This document shows, in pieces, positions 1-13,800 of a stretch of DNA of 64,000 nucleotides. Numbering within the stretch: the first letter of the stretch is position 1; every line of letters begins with the position of its first letter. This DNA is from Serinus canaria (Eukaryota > Chordata > Aves > Passeriformes > Fringillidae): assembly GCF_022539315.1 (NCBI RefSeq), contig NC_066326.1, positions 8,944,601-9,008,600 of the forward strand. The letters run 5' to 3'. The notes under the pieces were generated by a model that did not search any database, was not told the DNA's origin, and saw nothing but the letters and a program-made list of their open reading frames with translations. Made by a program: the position numbers and the translations under genes.

Positions 1-1007
1 CAGCTCAATACTCCTTATAAAATCTTTTTTTTAAGAACCTTGTGCTTCAGAAATTAAATAACATGAAGCATCTGAGCAAATGAGCATATTGTGGGGTGTG
101 ATATTCACCCGTTGTACTGGACTCTTTCAAAGGGGGTTCGTCAAGACCATAAAACATCAGAAGATTATGAAAGCCCTTCTTCAAATTGAGAGGGAAGGGT
201 TTTTTTTCTGGAAGACAGGAGGGTTTAGAAAACTGGTGCAGGAGATGTACTATTCACATTGCATGCAGGGCCTCTGCCTGTGTGGGGTCAGAGCAGCCCA
301 TGTGCTCACATCTCCCCCACATACTGCTTGTAGATTAAGAATTTATTTTTTTTTACAAAGCTTAGCTGAGATGGAAACAAGAAGCTGTGCGAGTAAAACT
401 GTAGTTAGATTTTTTTCTTAGCAGATTTGGGGTCCAGAGAGGGATTAAGAGAGAAGGTTTGAATTCAGACTGATTTATCAGGCTTTTTGAGAATTCAGAA
501 ACCCATACCTTATCTATTTTTGCCTGCAGCTCAGTGTACTCAGTGAGCTTAAAGCCAAAAGAATTAATATGATATTGTCAGTGACACTGCTGTATAATGG
601 AGACTGAGCAGTTCAAGTGCTGCTGTTAAATCCTTCCCCTGTTGTGTTTATGATGTTTGGGCTCCTTCCAAAACTGGGGATTAACCAAGCACGTCACTGC
701 TAATAAATGTTGGGGTGATCATCTCTTGTTATACTGTGAGTTATTATCCTGTTCCTTCTCCTTTAGTGGTATCATTTGACATGGAAGAAAAATCTTGTGT
801 AAATTTTTCATTAACTATTTTCATTTTTTTGGTCTCTAGTTCCCAGCTCCAAAGACAGCAACACATCTCTCCATCTTGGTAGCTCAAAAAAAGAACTGAG
901 AATATAAACCTGGCACAGCTTTTTTTGTGTTTGGTCCTAGCCTAAAGACTCTGCCAGACCTTATGGATGTGGAGCAATGGAATAGTAATCATTTAAACTG
1001 AAAGATG

Positions 1008-1232
1008 GTAGATTTAGATTGATTGTCATGAAAAAATTCTTTCCTGTGAGAGTGATGAGGCACTGGCACTGGTTGCCCAGAGAAGCTGTAGATGCCCCAT
1101 CTCTGAAAATGTTCAAGGCCAGAAGGAATGCCACTTTGAATAACGTGGTACTGTGGAAGGTGTCCCTGCCTGTGGCAAGAGGATTGGAACTAGGTGATCT
1201 TTAACGTCCCTTCTAACCCAAACCCTTCTACA
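1008..1232 (+). repeat. CR1 LINE 3'-end fragment
   Basis: The stretch has the order of motifs typical of the 3' tail of avian chicken-repeat-1 elements: AAAAATTCTTTCCTGTGAGAG, then GAGGCACTGG, TTGCCCAGAGAAGCTGTAGA, GTGGAAGGTGTCCCTGCC, and finally GATCTTTAACGTCCCTTCTA. It is truncated at its 5' side, as most CR1 copies are, and diverged from the consensus I know. It lies upstream of the first visible IHO1 exon. The 61-codon open frame inside it is not a gene. Confidence 0.85.
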
Positions 1233-1818
1233 AATCTTTGTGAAAAATGAAAGAAGTCTTTTATGTGTACTTTTGCTAACAAAAAAATTGAAGTCAGCCT
1301 CCAACACAGTGAGAAGCGATGCAGCTGTGCAGGGAAGCCCTTGTCTGAGGGAAGCTGGTCCTGTGCCACAAGCCTAGTCCATAAAGCAGGAGAGGAGTGT
1401 GAAAGTGTTTCTGAAGAGGAGTAGAATCAGAGCAACACATCAGAAAATCCAGCGTATCTAGGAAAAATTTATTTGAGTAACGCTCAAGGGAAAGAAGAGC
1501 ATATTTGAGTAGCATGTTAAAATGTTTGAAATACTTCCAACAATTCATATCAGTTCATCCAGCCATATGCTACCTCTGTTTATTTGTTGTTCTACTGTGT
1601 CAGACTTAAGGCATTTGGAGAATAAATGCCCAAGAAATGTCAACTATAAGTCAGAAAGGTTTATTCTCTTGGAGCTGCCTTCCAATTTATCAAAGCAACA
1701 CCTGAGTCACAACAGAAATTGTTATCCGGAGTCACATTTCCAGCAGGCCATGTAGGGAATTTTGTTTGTCTTTTTAATTGCTCCAGACTCATTCACATCC
1801 CTCTCTGTACCATTTCAG

Positions 1819-4800
1819 GCCCAACAAGTTTTCCATGCGGAGCAGCACTGCCAGTGACTACTCAAGTCTGAGTGATTCCCAGCTGCTCTTTGGCTCCCAG
1901 TTCTGCCCGGAGAACGCGCAGTCGGCAGCAGCACCACTGGAGCTGGGCACGCAGCCGGGACAGCAGAACTCCCAGGATGTGAGTCTTGCTCTCAGTCAGC
2001 CCTGTGCAGGCACACAGCCACCATCCAAAGTTAATGGAAAATGCTGAAATCAGGTGGTAACATTTGCAAATGTCAGTAAATGCTGAAATCAAGTTGTCTT
2101 CTTCCTACGTACACATCCTTACTGTGACAAGACAAAGTAGCAGCCTGGTCAGATGAATGTGGTATTTATAACAGATTGCTATAAATTACTATTTAGATAG
2201 GTATTATTTTCTTCAATCACATTTTTTAAGTTACTGAAATAATATGAAATTATTCTCAAGCTAATGTCTTTAGACCACCTACCTAGCTAGAGTTAGAATA
2301 TTACATCTATTTTTCTTTCAAATATGATGTATTTCACTTCCTTAGCTTTCTGCAAGGATGACAGAGCTACTCAGTGTTTGCTTCCCTGCACTGACAATGA
2401 CCTTGCTGCTCTGTTATTAAGGTAGATGCTTGGATGATTTTGGATAGGGGTGAAGAGTTTCTATGCTCACAATATTCCTCCTACAGCTCATGGTTTCTGA
2501 TGTTACCAGCCTCCACTAAAATAGTTCCTGCACAGCTAAAAGAGAGAACCAGATCAGAATAAACACACCTGGAGCAAAGATTAGGGAAGAGCAGTGGTGC
2601 CAGTTTGGAAGCCCCAGGCTGTCCTTCAGTTCCAGATGCTATCCACTGTCCTATGCATTTTGCCTAGGAGCAGTTTTCATCAGACACAAAACAGGAAATT
2701 TATTTTTCGTGATTAAAAAACATTAATGGAATTTGCATTTTCTTATGTTTTAAGGAAAAGGCATTTCCATTTTCATCACACAGTGTCTGGAAATTTTGTA
2801 GAATGAAGCTTACATATTAATATTACATTTCTTGTTCTAAAATGTGTATTGAAGCATGTGGAAAAACTCATCTACAGTCTGTCGATGTTGCTAGTTGGCA
2901 GCAAAATGATGTCATCCACCAGGCAAGTCAATAAGATTTTTTTTTAGATTCCTGTACAGGGAGATTCTACTGAAAACTTGAACTTTTCTACAATTTCAGG
3001 AACACTGAAATTCATTTATAGTCTCTGTCTTGAACATAGAAGGGGAAAAAAAAAGCCCTGCACACCTTATAATTGTAGCAAAGTGAAAATCCTCAAGATG
3101 AGAGAAATACTTGTGTCTGGAGGAATTTGGGCTGGGTCTCAGTTCCACAGGGAGTTGATCTAACTAGGCACACTCAATGAGGCATAATCTCCCAAAATTC
3201 TTAATCTCCTCATCCAGTGTAATCTGTCATGTGAAGTCTGTCTGCACTGGATAAACAAATGGCTTCTTCTAATTAATTTTCTGATTATTTTTGTACTTCA
3301 ACAGTTTTTTTTTGTTTGTGTCACAGAGTGAGCCCAGTATTTTTACCAAATACCAGACAAAACCACAGTTATTTGATGAAGAAACAAGAGAAAAAGGTTC
3401 TCTTAATTTTGGTGCAGGAAGAGTAAAAAGTGTCTTGGAAAATTTTGAAGTGAATAAGAACAAAATCAAGGACAAATATGACCGGTATGTAGACATCCAT
3501 TGGAAATTCTTTCTCTTCTGGTGGTTATCACTCTCTGCAGCTCCTTCTTCCCCTCTTACAAATCATATATGGCATAGCTGCATATTTCTCCAAGAAAGTA
3601 TTGCATCTTTATAAACCGGCACATATCTCTAGAATTTTATTATCATACAAGATGTTTACGTATTGTTTTTTTGGTAACAGACAAGTGTTATTTGCTAATG
3701 TAATTTGCATCTGCTCTTTGTCAGATGTCAAGAATAACAGGTACCTGTAGGTCCTGAAGGACTTCAAGGAACAAGCCAGCAATTTGAAGCTCAAAAATGA
3801 AATATGGCAAACTCCCCAGTGCACCTATAAATAATTCTTAGCACTGTACATTTTGTAATGTAACATCCAAAGTGAAGTGGGTTTTTATTAAAAGCCTTTG
3901 ATCAAATCTGGCTATGTATCTCTCTTGCTTTTCCAATGGGCACTGCATTTCTGTTAAGACAAAGTTTTATTCTCAATTGCCTATTAGAGGAAAATTTTTG
4001 TAATGAAATGACAAAGTATTTTTAAATGTTTAGGCATCACTCATAATTATTCTTTATTTTTTCTTTAAATGGATTATGCTTCTTCCTACACTCCAGACTC
4101 GCTCCCAGATTAGAAGCCTGGTTTTAGAAATAACTATATTATCTTTTCAAAGATAAGTGTATATTTTATCAATTTGTATCCCCCTCAAGTTTGACTAAGA
4201 AAATTAGTATCTTCCTTTCCATAAGGCTAGAGAGATATCTCGTAACTAGATTCTACCTGGCCTCTGCATATTTTTGGCTGTTGTAATTTAGATGACTCAA
4301 ATGATTGACTTAAAATGACCCAAATCTTCAGAGAGGAAAAGGTTATCACTTTGCTTAGCAACCATTCGTGCATTTTGGTGTGGCAAGTTAATCATGAATA
4401 TAGCCTGGTTCCTGATACGCTGGCTCGACTTAAAAGGCCAGATAACAGAAACCACAGGCATAATCTCAGGAGAAAAGGATTTGCAGTATTTGTTCTTCCT
4501 GCCCTGGGCTTTGTTGATGCTGAAGCTTTTCCCATGTTTTTCCCACAGTTATTTTAGTCCAAGCACAATACCCGTGTATCGCAGCAACTGGCACGTCACC
4601 GCACAGGCTGGGCCCTTCCAGAGCTGGTGACACAGTGATCACACCCCAGCAGCTAATGGACAGCTGGGCAAATGCCAACTAAAAATTTTAGAGAGAGGCC
4701 AAAAATCTGAGAGTAAAAACCCCATACTTATTGTATATGACATATATGAGCATGTGTGAATATGTATTTTTTTTTTCTTGATTTACATTGCAGAGTCTAT

Positions 4801-7800
4801 GTTTTCTTGAAACAGCTGAGGTGACTTCAAAGGGTTATGCCCCCTGAAGTAATCACGTTTCTGTGCTAACATTTCATACTACATTATGCCTTGCAGTGTT
4901 TCCTGTCTTGTTTTTACAGTGATCTTTTCAATTTTTGTACACTTCAGTAATTTACATTTCTGGTTCATACTTGTTGGGTTTTTTTCCATTTTAGTGAAGT
5001 CCTAAGCTCCTTTATTTCCAGCATCAAAGACAAGCTTCAAGAGGTAAGTTACTTCAAATTCAGAATGTAAAATAATGAAGAGTTAGAAATATTCAGACTA
5101 TCCAGTGCTCACTGAATACAGACTATTCAGTATTCACTTTTTTTCCTTTGCTATGCTGATATATAAAATATTACATTATGTGTCTTAAGAACTCAAATAC
5201 TTTAAACCAACAACTGTAAGGGTTTGGTTTTTTTTTTTTTTTTTTTGCATATACCATTGCCTTTGTGGCTGTAGGGTCAAGGTCTTTAGGGACTTGCCTC
5301 AGAGCCAGTGGTAGAATTGGTCTGGGTCTCTAGAGCAAAACAAGCTGTAGTGGCAATCTGCAAATATCAGTTCTTTTCCCCTTCTGCCTGAAGAAAGCAG
5401 TCTACTCTCAGGATTAGTCATTATGGTCTGAAGGTGAAGGTCTCTGACCCAACACTTCTATAATTAATTTTATTAGTTATTATTAACCCTGTTTTACAGA
5501 TCAGTATCTCTTTTTTGAAATATGTTCAGATTTCTTGAGCCTTTAGAGCCATCCGAGGTTTTCTTTGGGGTTGCCACCAACAGCTGGACAAATTGTTTCA
5601 AGTGACAGATAAACAACCATTTTCAGGCTGTTCAATTGCATGAGTTGCAGTCATTGTTCTGTGGCATTTGGGGATGTGATTTTGCAAACAAAGAAAAGGG
5701 AATATTTTAATTTTCCCATTTACCTTTGTTTTTACAGCTGCCAGTGTGCTTTGAGAAGTTTGAAGAAATGCTTGATTCCAAACTCAAATCCAGTTTGGTC
5801 TGCCTAGAAACCCTTTTCAAGACATGTGAGTCCTTCCTGTGTTCCTATTAACAGCAGAGGGCACAGTCAAACTGCCAAATGTCGGCATGTTTTCTGGAGG
5901 CTGGGGTGAATTGGGCAACTCATTCTGCTCACAGCTGTTCGCCCTTAGGGAGGAGAGAAAATAAGATTTATCCATGGTATGGACTTGTCAGTTTTTCCAT
6001 TCCTACTATCTCATTTTTTCCTTTTCTCCGTTCTCTTGTACTTAGGTGTGGCATGTTGGACACTGTGCTCAAATTGATAAACATACCTCTGGTTTTGTGT
6101 TTTGTCTGGAGCACGATAATTTTTAGGCTATCTGGAGTACTAATGGAATACACAGTAAAAATAACTGAGATATTTATATCCTGAGTATCCACTTTCAGTT
6201 TTTAGGGCTTTCTCAGATTTTCATATGTTAGTTTGAAGTCTTTCATTGCTCCTCTGTGCTTGAAGTGATTAAGTTTTGGATGTAAACAAAACTAATATTG
6301 CTCATTTCTTGGATGAGAAGCACATAGTAAAGCACACTATTGCCATGATAAAAGGGTGACCTCCAGAAAAGCTAATAATATAAAATACTTTTGAACAACT
6401 GTCTCTCAAGTGGCTAATCACAGAAATCTTTACTGAGGGAAAATACTTCAAGAAATTGTTTCTAATTTAGCTTAGATCTGAGCCTTTGAGAGTACATTAA
6501 TTTTTAATGCTGGTGTGATGTTTTATCAACACTCTGTCAGGACTGCTCAGAGTTTGCTCTGCTCTGTGCAAGAACAAGAGGCCATTTTCAATATACAGAA
6601 GAAATGTGAAGTGAGTTTTTCTTGTGAGATGAAGGCAGCAGACCTTCACAAAAGCACAGGGGTATTCACTGTGTGGCAAAATGTGGCTTCCACAAAGCAC
6701 ATCTCTGACAGATAGCTTTTAAATCAACAGAGCCCTCTCAAGCAAAAAGAGTGGAGTCTGATTCATTATGCTGGAGGCCATGATAGGCTGTACGTTTGAC
6801 ATACCAATCTCATTGTACTAAGAACATTCCCTTGCTGTGCTTGGCAAGTGCTCTTGGTGGGACCCTAATGTAAACAAAAATCTGTCTGCTTTGGCCAGCA
6901 CAGCAAATTCCCTCTTACGCATTTTCCCACCTCCTAATTACTTCAGTGCCTCAACTTGTCCACTCTGCAGCAGGACTTTGTCTAATTTCACATAGCTGGC
7001 TAACAGAAATTGTTGTCATGGCACTGAAAATCAAATCTATTGTTCATGGCTCCCCCTCTTCACTCCGTACCATTTACTCAGTTGTCCTGTTTCCTCTCCA
7101 TATCCATTTTCAATGAATGTGGCTTGAATGAAATGAGAAACCTCCCAGAGGTGCATGCTGCTAGATTTTCAAAGCAATTGAAAAGAAAAATTGGCACTTT
7201 CTGTAATGCATCATCCTGCAGAATGTTGAATATATAATGAAAATCATCACATGCTGCACAGTGTTGTTCTTTTTATATTTCTGGGAGGTTCATCTGTTAC
7301 TGGTTAATTGCAGATAAACACTGTCTTTTGGCTGATATCACAGTGATGGATAATTAAGTTCCCACTAAATAGATACCTACGCTAGTGCCTTGAAAAGAGG
7401 CAGTTCCCTTGAAAAACCCATATAAAATTCCAAAAATCAGGTGAATGATCTAAATTCAGAGCTAATAAAGTTCTGAATGCCAGTGAGTGATGATACAGTA
7501 CCTTGGGATGTGGGTGACATGGCAGAGATATGTTAAATCAGTGGCAGTGGAGGATTTCACAGGTAGGAGAGGAATGCAGAGGATGAAGAGAACTAGTGCA
7601 CAAGAACATCCCAACAGCTCTGAAAAGCAAAGGAAGGTGGAACTTGAAATCACACCTGTCTTCATTAAAAGCTTATAAGGAGTATCACACGTTGCATTTT
7701 TAGCAGTGGGTAGCAAGCACATTTGGCATAGCCACCAGGCAAGAGCAAAACAGAAAATATTTTTCAAAATGTATTTCCAAAGCATTTCCAAGTGCTGTTG

Positions 7801-10800
7801 GGCTGGCATGGTCTGTGCAGGAAGATTTTTAAAATGTTCTCTTTTGAGTGTTTGTCCATATGTGCTTGCACACAGTGGATAGAGCTGTGTCTGGCCCTGG
7901 AGATGATACAAGGTTTGGCTGAGCAGCTTCCACAGAGGCACAGGTGCTCTGTGCCTTGCTCACATTCAGTGTGTAGTGCACAGGGAGGTAAAGAGGCAGA
8001 CAGACCCTGTGGCCTCAGTTCTTCCACCTTCTATACATACCGTTTCTCTGGTTGACTTGCCCACTCATTATTTTCTCTTTCCTTCTGGTTTCCATTCCTG
8101 TTGCTTGCTTCTTTTCATATTTTTCACATTTTAATTTTCATACCCAGACTTCTATCAAAGACTTCTATTTTTTTATACAAATGTCAATTTTCACCACTCA
8201 GCCCTCTCTGTGCTGCTTTGCTGTTCTGTATCTGGTAGTTCCAGCTGTGACAGCTCAGAACAGCTGAGTCCTCCACAACACCTTGTCTGCAGTGCACACA
8301 AGCAGCATCCTCCCAGCCTGAGTGCCACAGGCAATCCTCTGACACACTGCCATCAAGGGTGACAAAGTAATGTGCAATATGTCACTTGCAGAGGTATGAG
8401 GTGATGCAAGTTCTCTGACAAGATGCAGGGCCCAGTGAGCAGTTTTCAAACATGACTTGTTTCCAGACTCCCCAGACCCAGCAACTGCTGGCAAAGTTTC
8501 CAGGGGACATGGCTGTTTCTAAAATGGTGAGATTTGAGCTTGTTTACCTTGAACAGTATGGTCCAGACTGGAACACCCAATTCAGACTCCCTTATGTCTT
8601 GTATGGATTGAATAGTCAAAAAGTTTGAAACTGATTTTAATTTTTTTTCCATGTAGCTGCTAACTAGTGCTGCAGTGAGTGACAAAGCTGTTGAGGTGAA
8701 GGACTTAACCAGACTCCAAAACAGCTCAGTATGGATGATGAGAGGAAGTGTGGATGTTCCAGTAGATACTGGAACTCCTCATTGTCACAATTGAGGACTT
8801 GGAGCAGTGTGTGCTGTAGCAGAGGGTGAGATCAGGGGCAGCTCATCCCACAGTCCCCTGATGGAGGGGCTATCTGATGTCTTGTGGAACGGGACCAAGG
8901 CTAAGCCAGCACAACTCTGCCAGCTGACTGCTGGGAGTGTATCTGAGCAGGATGCAGCCATGTCAGCCCAACACTCTCACCCTCTGGCACAGCTCCATGG
9001 CTGCCCAGGGAGAGCATGCAGTGCTCTGCTGAGCTCCAGAGCTGTCTTCCCTGCCTGGGTCTCACCAGGTTTATAGCACCTCCAGCTTCCCCTACTGAAT
9101 CTGGGCATGGGGGAACCAACCTCCTTCCAAAGTGTTATTTAAAGTGTCTGTGCTGTTAGTGCCAGTCTCAGGATGAGCTGCATAGATGATGATAGAGAGA
9201 CATCAGAAGCAGCTGCTGTTTAATATTCCTAGGCTGAGAGGCTGGTGCTCCCTCCCTTGACTGCTCAGGCTGTAGTTTTCAGCTGCTGGGAGTGCAGCTG
9301 CACTCGGGTACAGGCTGATTTACATGGAACTCTCTGCAGCACAGGGTGGCAGCCCTTCCCCGAGGTCCTTCAGCCTTTTATCTCATGGCAGATTTCATAT
9401 TCCAAATGTTATTATTGTAAACAGCAGCATCCGAACACAAGGGTACAACAAATCAAAGCACAGCAATGTCTCAGATTGTAAAAACCTGCTTTGTTTAAAT
9501 TACCTTGAGAGAGGCACAAGTCTGTGCATAAGTCACCCATTAACTGAGTAAAGAGTTCCTGTCTGTGATCAAGTTATTCAATAACTATCTGCTGCAGGGT
9601 TTATTTGAAGAAACCTCTAAAGCAACCCTTCTTGATCATATTCAAAGAAAAGAGACTTAACAGGGTCCTTGATCTGATCTAATTTGGCTGTCTCAAGGCC
9701 TATTTTTTTTTTGTAAGCCTTTATTAACACTTATTTTTACCTGGTTTATTAGTGTTTGACAAGTCTGAACACTTCTCTGGGTATGAAGGCAGGGAGGGAA
9801 GGAGAGTGCCCCTCCTCTGTACTGAGGGTTTTTTCTGCAGAATACTCCTACACGTATAAACGAAACACTTTCAAAAGGCTGGCTGCTGCTTGCTTGCCGG
9901 CAGCATGCTGTGCTGAGTCAAATGTATGTGCAGATCACAAGCCCAGTGGATGCAGGACTATTTTTAGACTGAGAATAGTATGATGAAGAAGAATAGATAG
10001 ATTAGGGAAATCAGAAAGTTTTAAAAATAATTTTGAGCTAAAATTAAGCATATGAGTAAGAGCAGCAAGATAAGGTAAGCTTGCAGATTCCTGCCCTTCC
10101 TGTATCTTCATGATGTAGACATGGGAGGTGTTAAAGTGATATGAAAGGAGTTTCTTCCTTTAGTCACTACTGTTTTCCTTCTCTTTGTAGGTTGTCAGGT
10201 TCCTCAAAAACCTTCTCTCAGATTGCAGGTAGCCTTTGTTTCTAACCAGGGAGAATAAAACGTCTTAAAGGCCTGCTCAAACATTCACTCCCCCGTTACA
10301 AACCCATTCAACAAATTATAGATTGCCAGGTTTCTAAAATAGTCTAAATCTGTAGGAGCAAAAGATTAAAAACAACAACCAAATTGTCTGCAACAGCATA
10401 TTGTTTGAAATACGTGCCGATAATCCTCAGAAATCAGGCAAGCTGCTACAGAGAACAAGGCAAAGCCATGTGGTGATGTGCATCCTGAAATAATGGAGAA
10501 ATTCCCCTCTAGCTCAAGTCTGGGAGGTGGTTTTAATTCAGTGTGTGTGAGGATGATGCACAGATAAGGCAACTGCAGGGTTCCATCTCCCAATTGACAG
10601 CTGTGTGCACTGTGCCCAAGCAAGTCTCCTTTGGAGGAGGCAAAGTTAAAAACCCAGCTGGGCACAGGGGATTCCTGGTGCCAGGAGGTGGAATTCCCTG
10701 TGCTCATCCCCCTGAGCAGCACCTCAGCCCTGCACCATCCCACACCTCTGCTTTGCGTGGCCGAATGAGACAAACACTTTCAATCTCCTTTCATAAGAGG

Positions 10801-13800
10801 AGATTACCATGTAAGCACTTAATTAACTTGTAGCTTTTCTCTGCCCATGTCTAGCTCAGTCTCTTTCTTTCCTTGCACATAGACAGCTGGGAAGGTATGT
10901 GGGCTTCCAGACATCCTGGGGTGCATAGCAGTTCTGTCCGCTGGAGCTGGTGCACTGCCACTCACCCCACTGCCCAGTGTCACCTGTGGCCTCTGGTGCT
11001 GGCATTTGCATCCTTGTGTCACTTGCTAATTAACTGAATGCCCTTTGGCTTTTGCACCCAGGTGATTATAGCAGATTTTAAGCCTGTTTGGCTCATGAGA
11101 AGGCCTTGATGAGCACCTCTCAGAGCTGTCTTGTCCCCCCATGCCACTCAGCTCAAGAACTAATGTTTTACCTTTAGTTGAGGCTTATTTTTTAAAATTC
11201 CCCTTATTTTTTCTCCATTTTTTTTAATATTACATTACAACTTCCAGTGAACTTGTAATGTAATACAACTTCAGTGAAAAGCTTTGTTTGAATCTACAGA
11301 AAGGTCACTGTGTTGTCTTTGGCAAAGTCACCTGCCTTGTCTTAGTGCATTAAATCACAATCCACTTTTTATAAAATCTTGTTCTTATTCCATTTCCCTT
11401 CATATCTTTGAGTACTTTTCTCCTCAAAGTCTGTTCTAAAACCTTGTACCATATGAGAACAAATTACTAAGCCCATAATTGCTCAGATTTTTCTCTTTCT
11501 TCCTCCCCAAAATTTTAAAACATTGCTGTTTTTTCACAGAAGCAAAGCCTGTACAATCACTTTCTGCCTGCTGCTCCCTAATAGTTTTAGCTCTTTAACC
11601 AATTCCATCTCCAGTTTGACAGAAGGCCACAACTCACAGAGATAATTAAGTCCCTGGAAGCTTAATGAAAAGAGCTGAGCAGGAGGAGAAGGGATCCCCA
11701 GTGCCCTGCGGCTCTGCAGCCTTTGAGCACAGCACTGTGGGGCAAGAGGTGCTCAGCGAGGAGCTGAGATAAACACTGGTGAGCAGGAACAGCTTCAGAT
11801 GGGCTCTCAGCTCCTCTGACACCAAAGTCAAACAAACACCTTGGATCTGTAGCAAAAGAAGATTCATTAATTGCAGAGCTCTTGTAGCAGCTTGTTGAAA
11901 TGTAGGCTTTATTCTGATTTTTCTCAGGTACGCAGTGCTCCAGCACTCCAGGGTTTCAGTTATCCTGGCCCATTGGTTTGGCAGTGCTTTACCTTAGCAA
12001 GAGTGCTTTGGATCCTGTTTTATGCCAACCAGCCAACATTCCACACCATCTGTACACACCTTTCTGCACCCTTCACAGGAAAGACCAGACATGTTTAGCT
12101 CTTTCTCTCCACTCCTTCTCAGCTCTTTCTCTCTGTCCTAATTTGCAAATTTGAAGTAGACTTCCACAAGATTGCTAAAGATTTTTTTTCATCTCCACAC
12201 ACACTGCAAGCTGTGTTCCTATCCTATAGTGTATTAGACACAGCAGTGATTCCTATAAGAGTAATTGAAGCTGTATGGGGGGAGTTATATTCTTATCCAA
12301 TCATATAACACAAATCCCTGGGGTTTTATCAGTTTTTCAACAAGACTGACTGAAGCCAAGAGCAACTTGCTTCAATTTAAAACCCTCCCAGGGAGTCTGT
12401 GCCTCTACAGGATTCTACTGGGGCCCCCACTACTAAGTGCTGGGCACAGCTGCCTGGTTCAGCTGGCTTCTGACCCCCTCTCTTCCCATGACCAGCAAAT
12501 GGAAATTCCAGTTCTTTGCACACTCGTTTATAATTTCCCTCTATTCTTTCCAGCAGTTTTCCTTCAGTTTTCAGCCTCCTGTGCATTTTTGACACAGTTT
12601 ATCTGGTTGCACTTCTTAGCCATTAACCTCTTACACCTCCATCCAGTTCAAGCCCCATTTACCATCACCTGGTTGCATGACAGAGTTGTTTATACAGGGG
12701 TGGATCAACTATGCTGGGGTCCCCCTGCCTTGGCCATGCCTGTTGTGCACTGGGCAGACAGCCAGGCCTCAGCCTCCCCTTCATTCAGCCTACCAAATTC
12801 TGCAGTTTTGCACAGCCTCTCTTCTCCAGCTGCCACATTAACAGAGGGCAGTAAATGAGGTTTGGCCTATGTGCAGCATCTTATAAATGTCAAGTGCCTT
12901 GCATTAAAAATCCACCCCATTGTTCATTGCTCAGGGTTTGGGGAGATCACAGCAGGAGAATCATGTGGTGATTCATGCCAAGCCATGCAGGAAGTAGCAA
13001 TAGTACTGATAGCACTTTTTTCACATTTACAAATGAAAGACCAAATGTGTTTTTTATTGATTTCCCTATTTAGTGGAAGATGCTCTTCAAAGTCACTGCA
13101 GCTTGGTGCTGAAAGCTTTGACAGAAAAAAGCCAAATGGAGCAGGCACTGCTGGAGATGGAGAGGAGACTTGCAGCCGTAAGTGAAGAAATTAATCTTTT
13201 ATTCTGAATCCTCATTCTGAATTTCTCCTGCTTCTTCAAAATACTGACTGACTATTAAATTGCCTTCGAATTGTGGATTATAAAGCAGACTGCTCCTGTT
13301 ATAATGAAAGTGGAAAGACATATTAAAAAGCTAATTCTAGGCCAGATACTGACAGAGGCTTACCCAAGTGCTGGCTAACAGTGCTGTAAGCTCGGATGAA
13401 GCCCTGGTCAGTAAGAGAAGAAGCCAACAGTGCCTTGTTGTGGCAGGCTGTGATGGAGCACTCACTGCTTCCTCACCTGACACAAACCTTTGCTGGAGAC
13501 ATGGTGCAGTGCACGCATGTGAGGGGAGAGCACCTCCTCCCTTCAGCACCTTGTCCCTTCAAGCCAGGTGTGTCACAGGGGGAGGAAAAAAGACGTGAAA
13601 AGAAAACGAGTGGATGTGAGTGACACAAGAATGAACTGTCAGAGACCTCCTGATCAGGGCTGGTTTCTCCAAAGGCCCTGCTGCAGGAATTGCCTTTGGC
13701 AAGTATGTGTCACACCAACACGTGAGAAGGCAGTGCTCATAGGAGAAGGGGCACAGAGTGGGTTAGGGAGATGCTTCAGTCCCAAACCTCTCACCTTTGT

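Noticed and set aside
1019..1204. 61-codon plus-strand open frame
   Set aside because: Wholly inside the CR1 LINE tail, which is the untranslated end of the element plus truncated sequence.
12265..12858. 197-codon open frame in the large IHO1 intron
   Set aside because: No recognisable domain, biased Phe/Leu/Ser composition, and no splice or regulatory context; likely chance.
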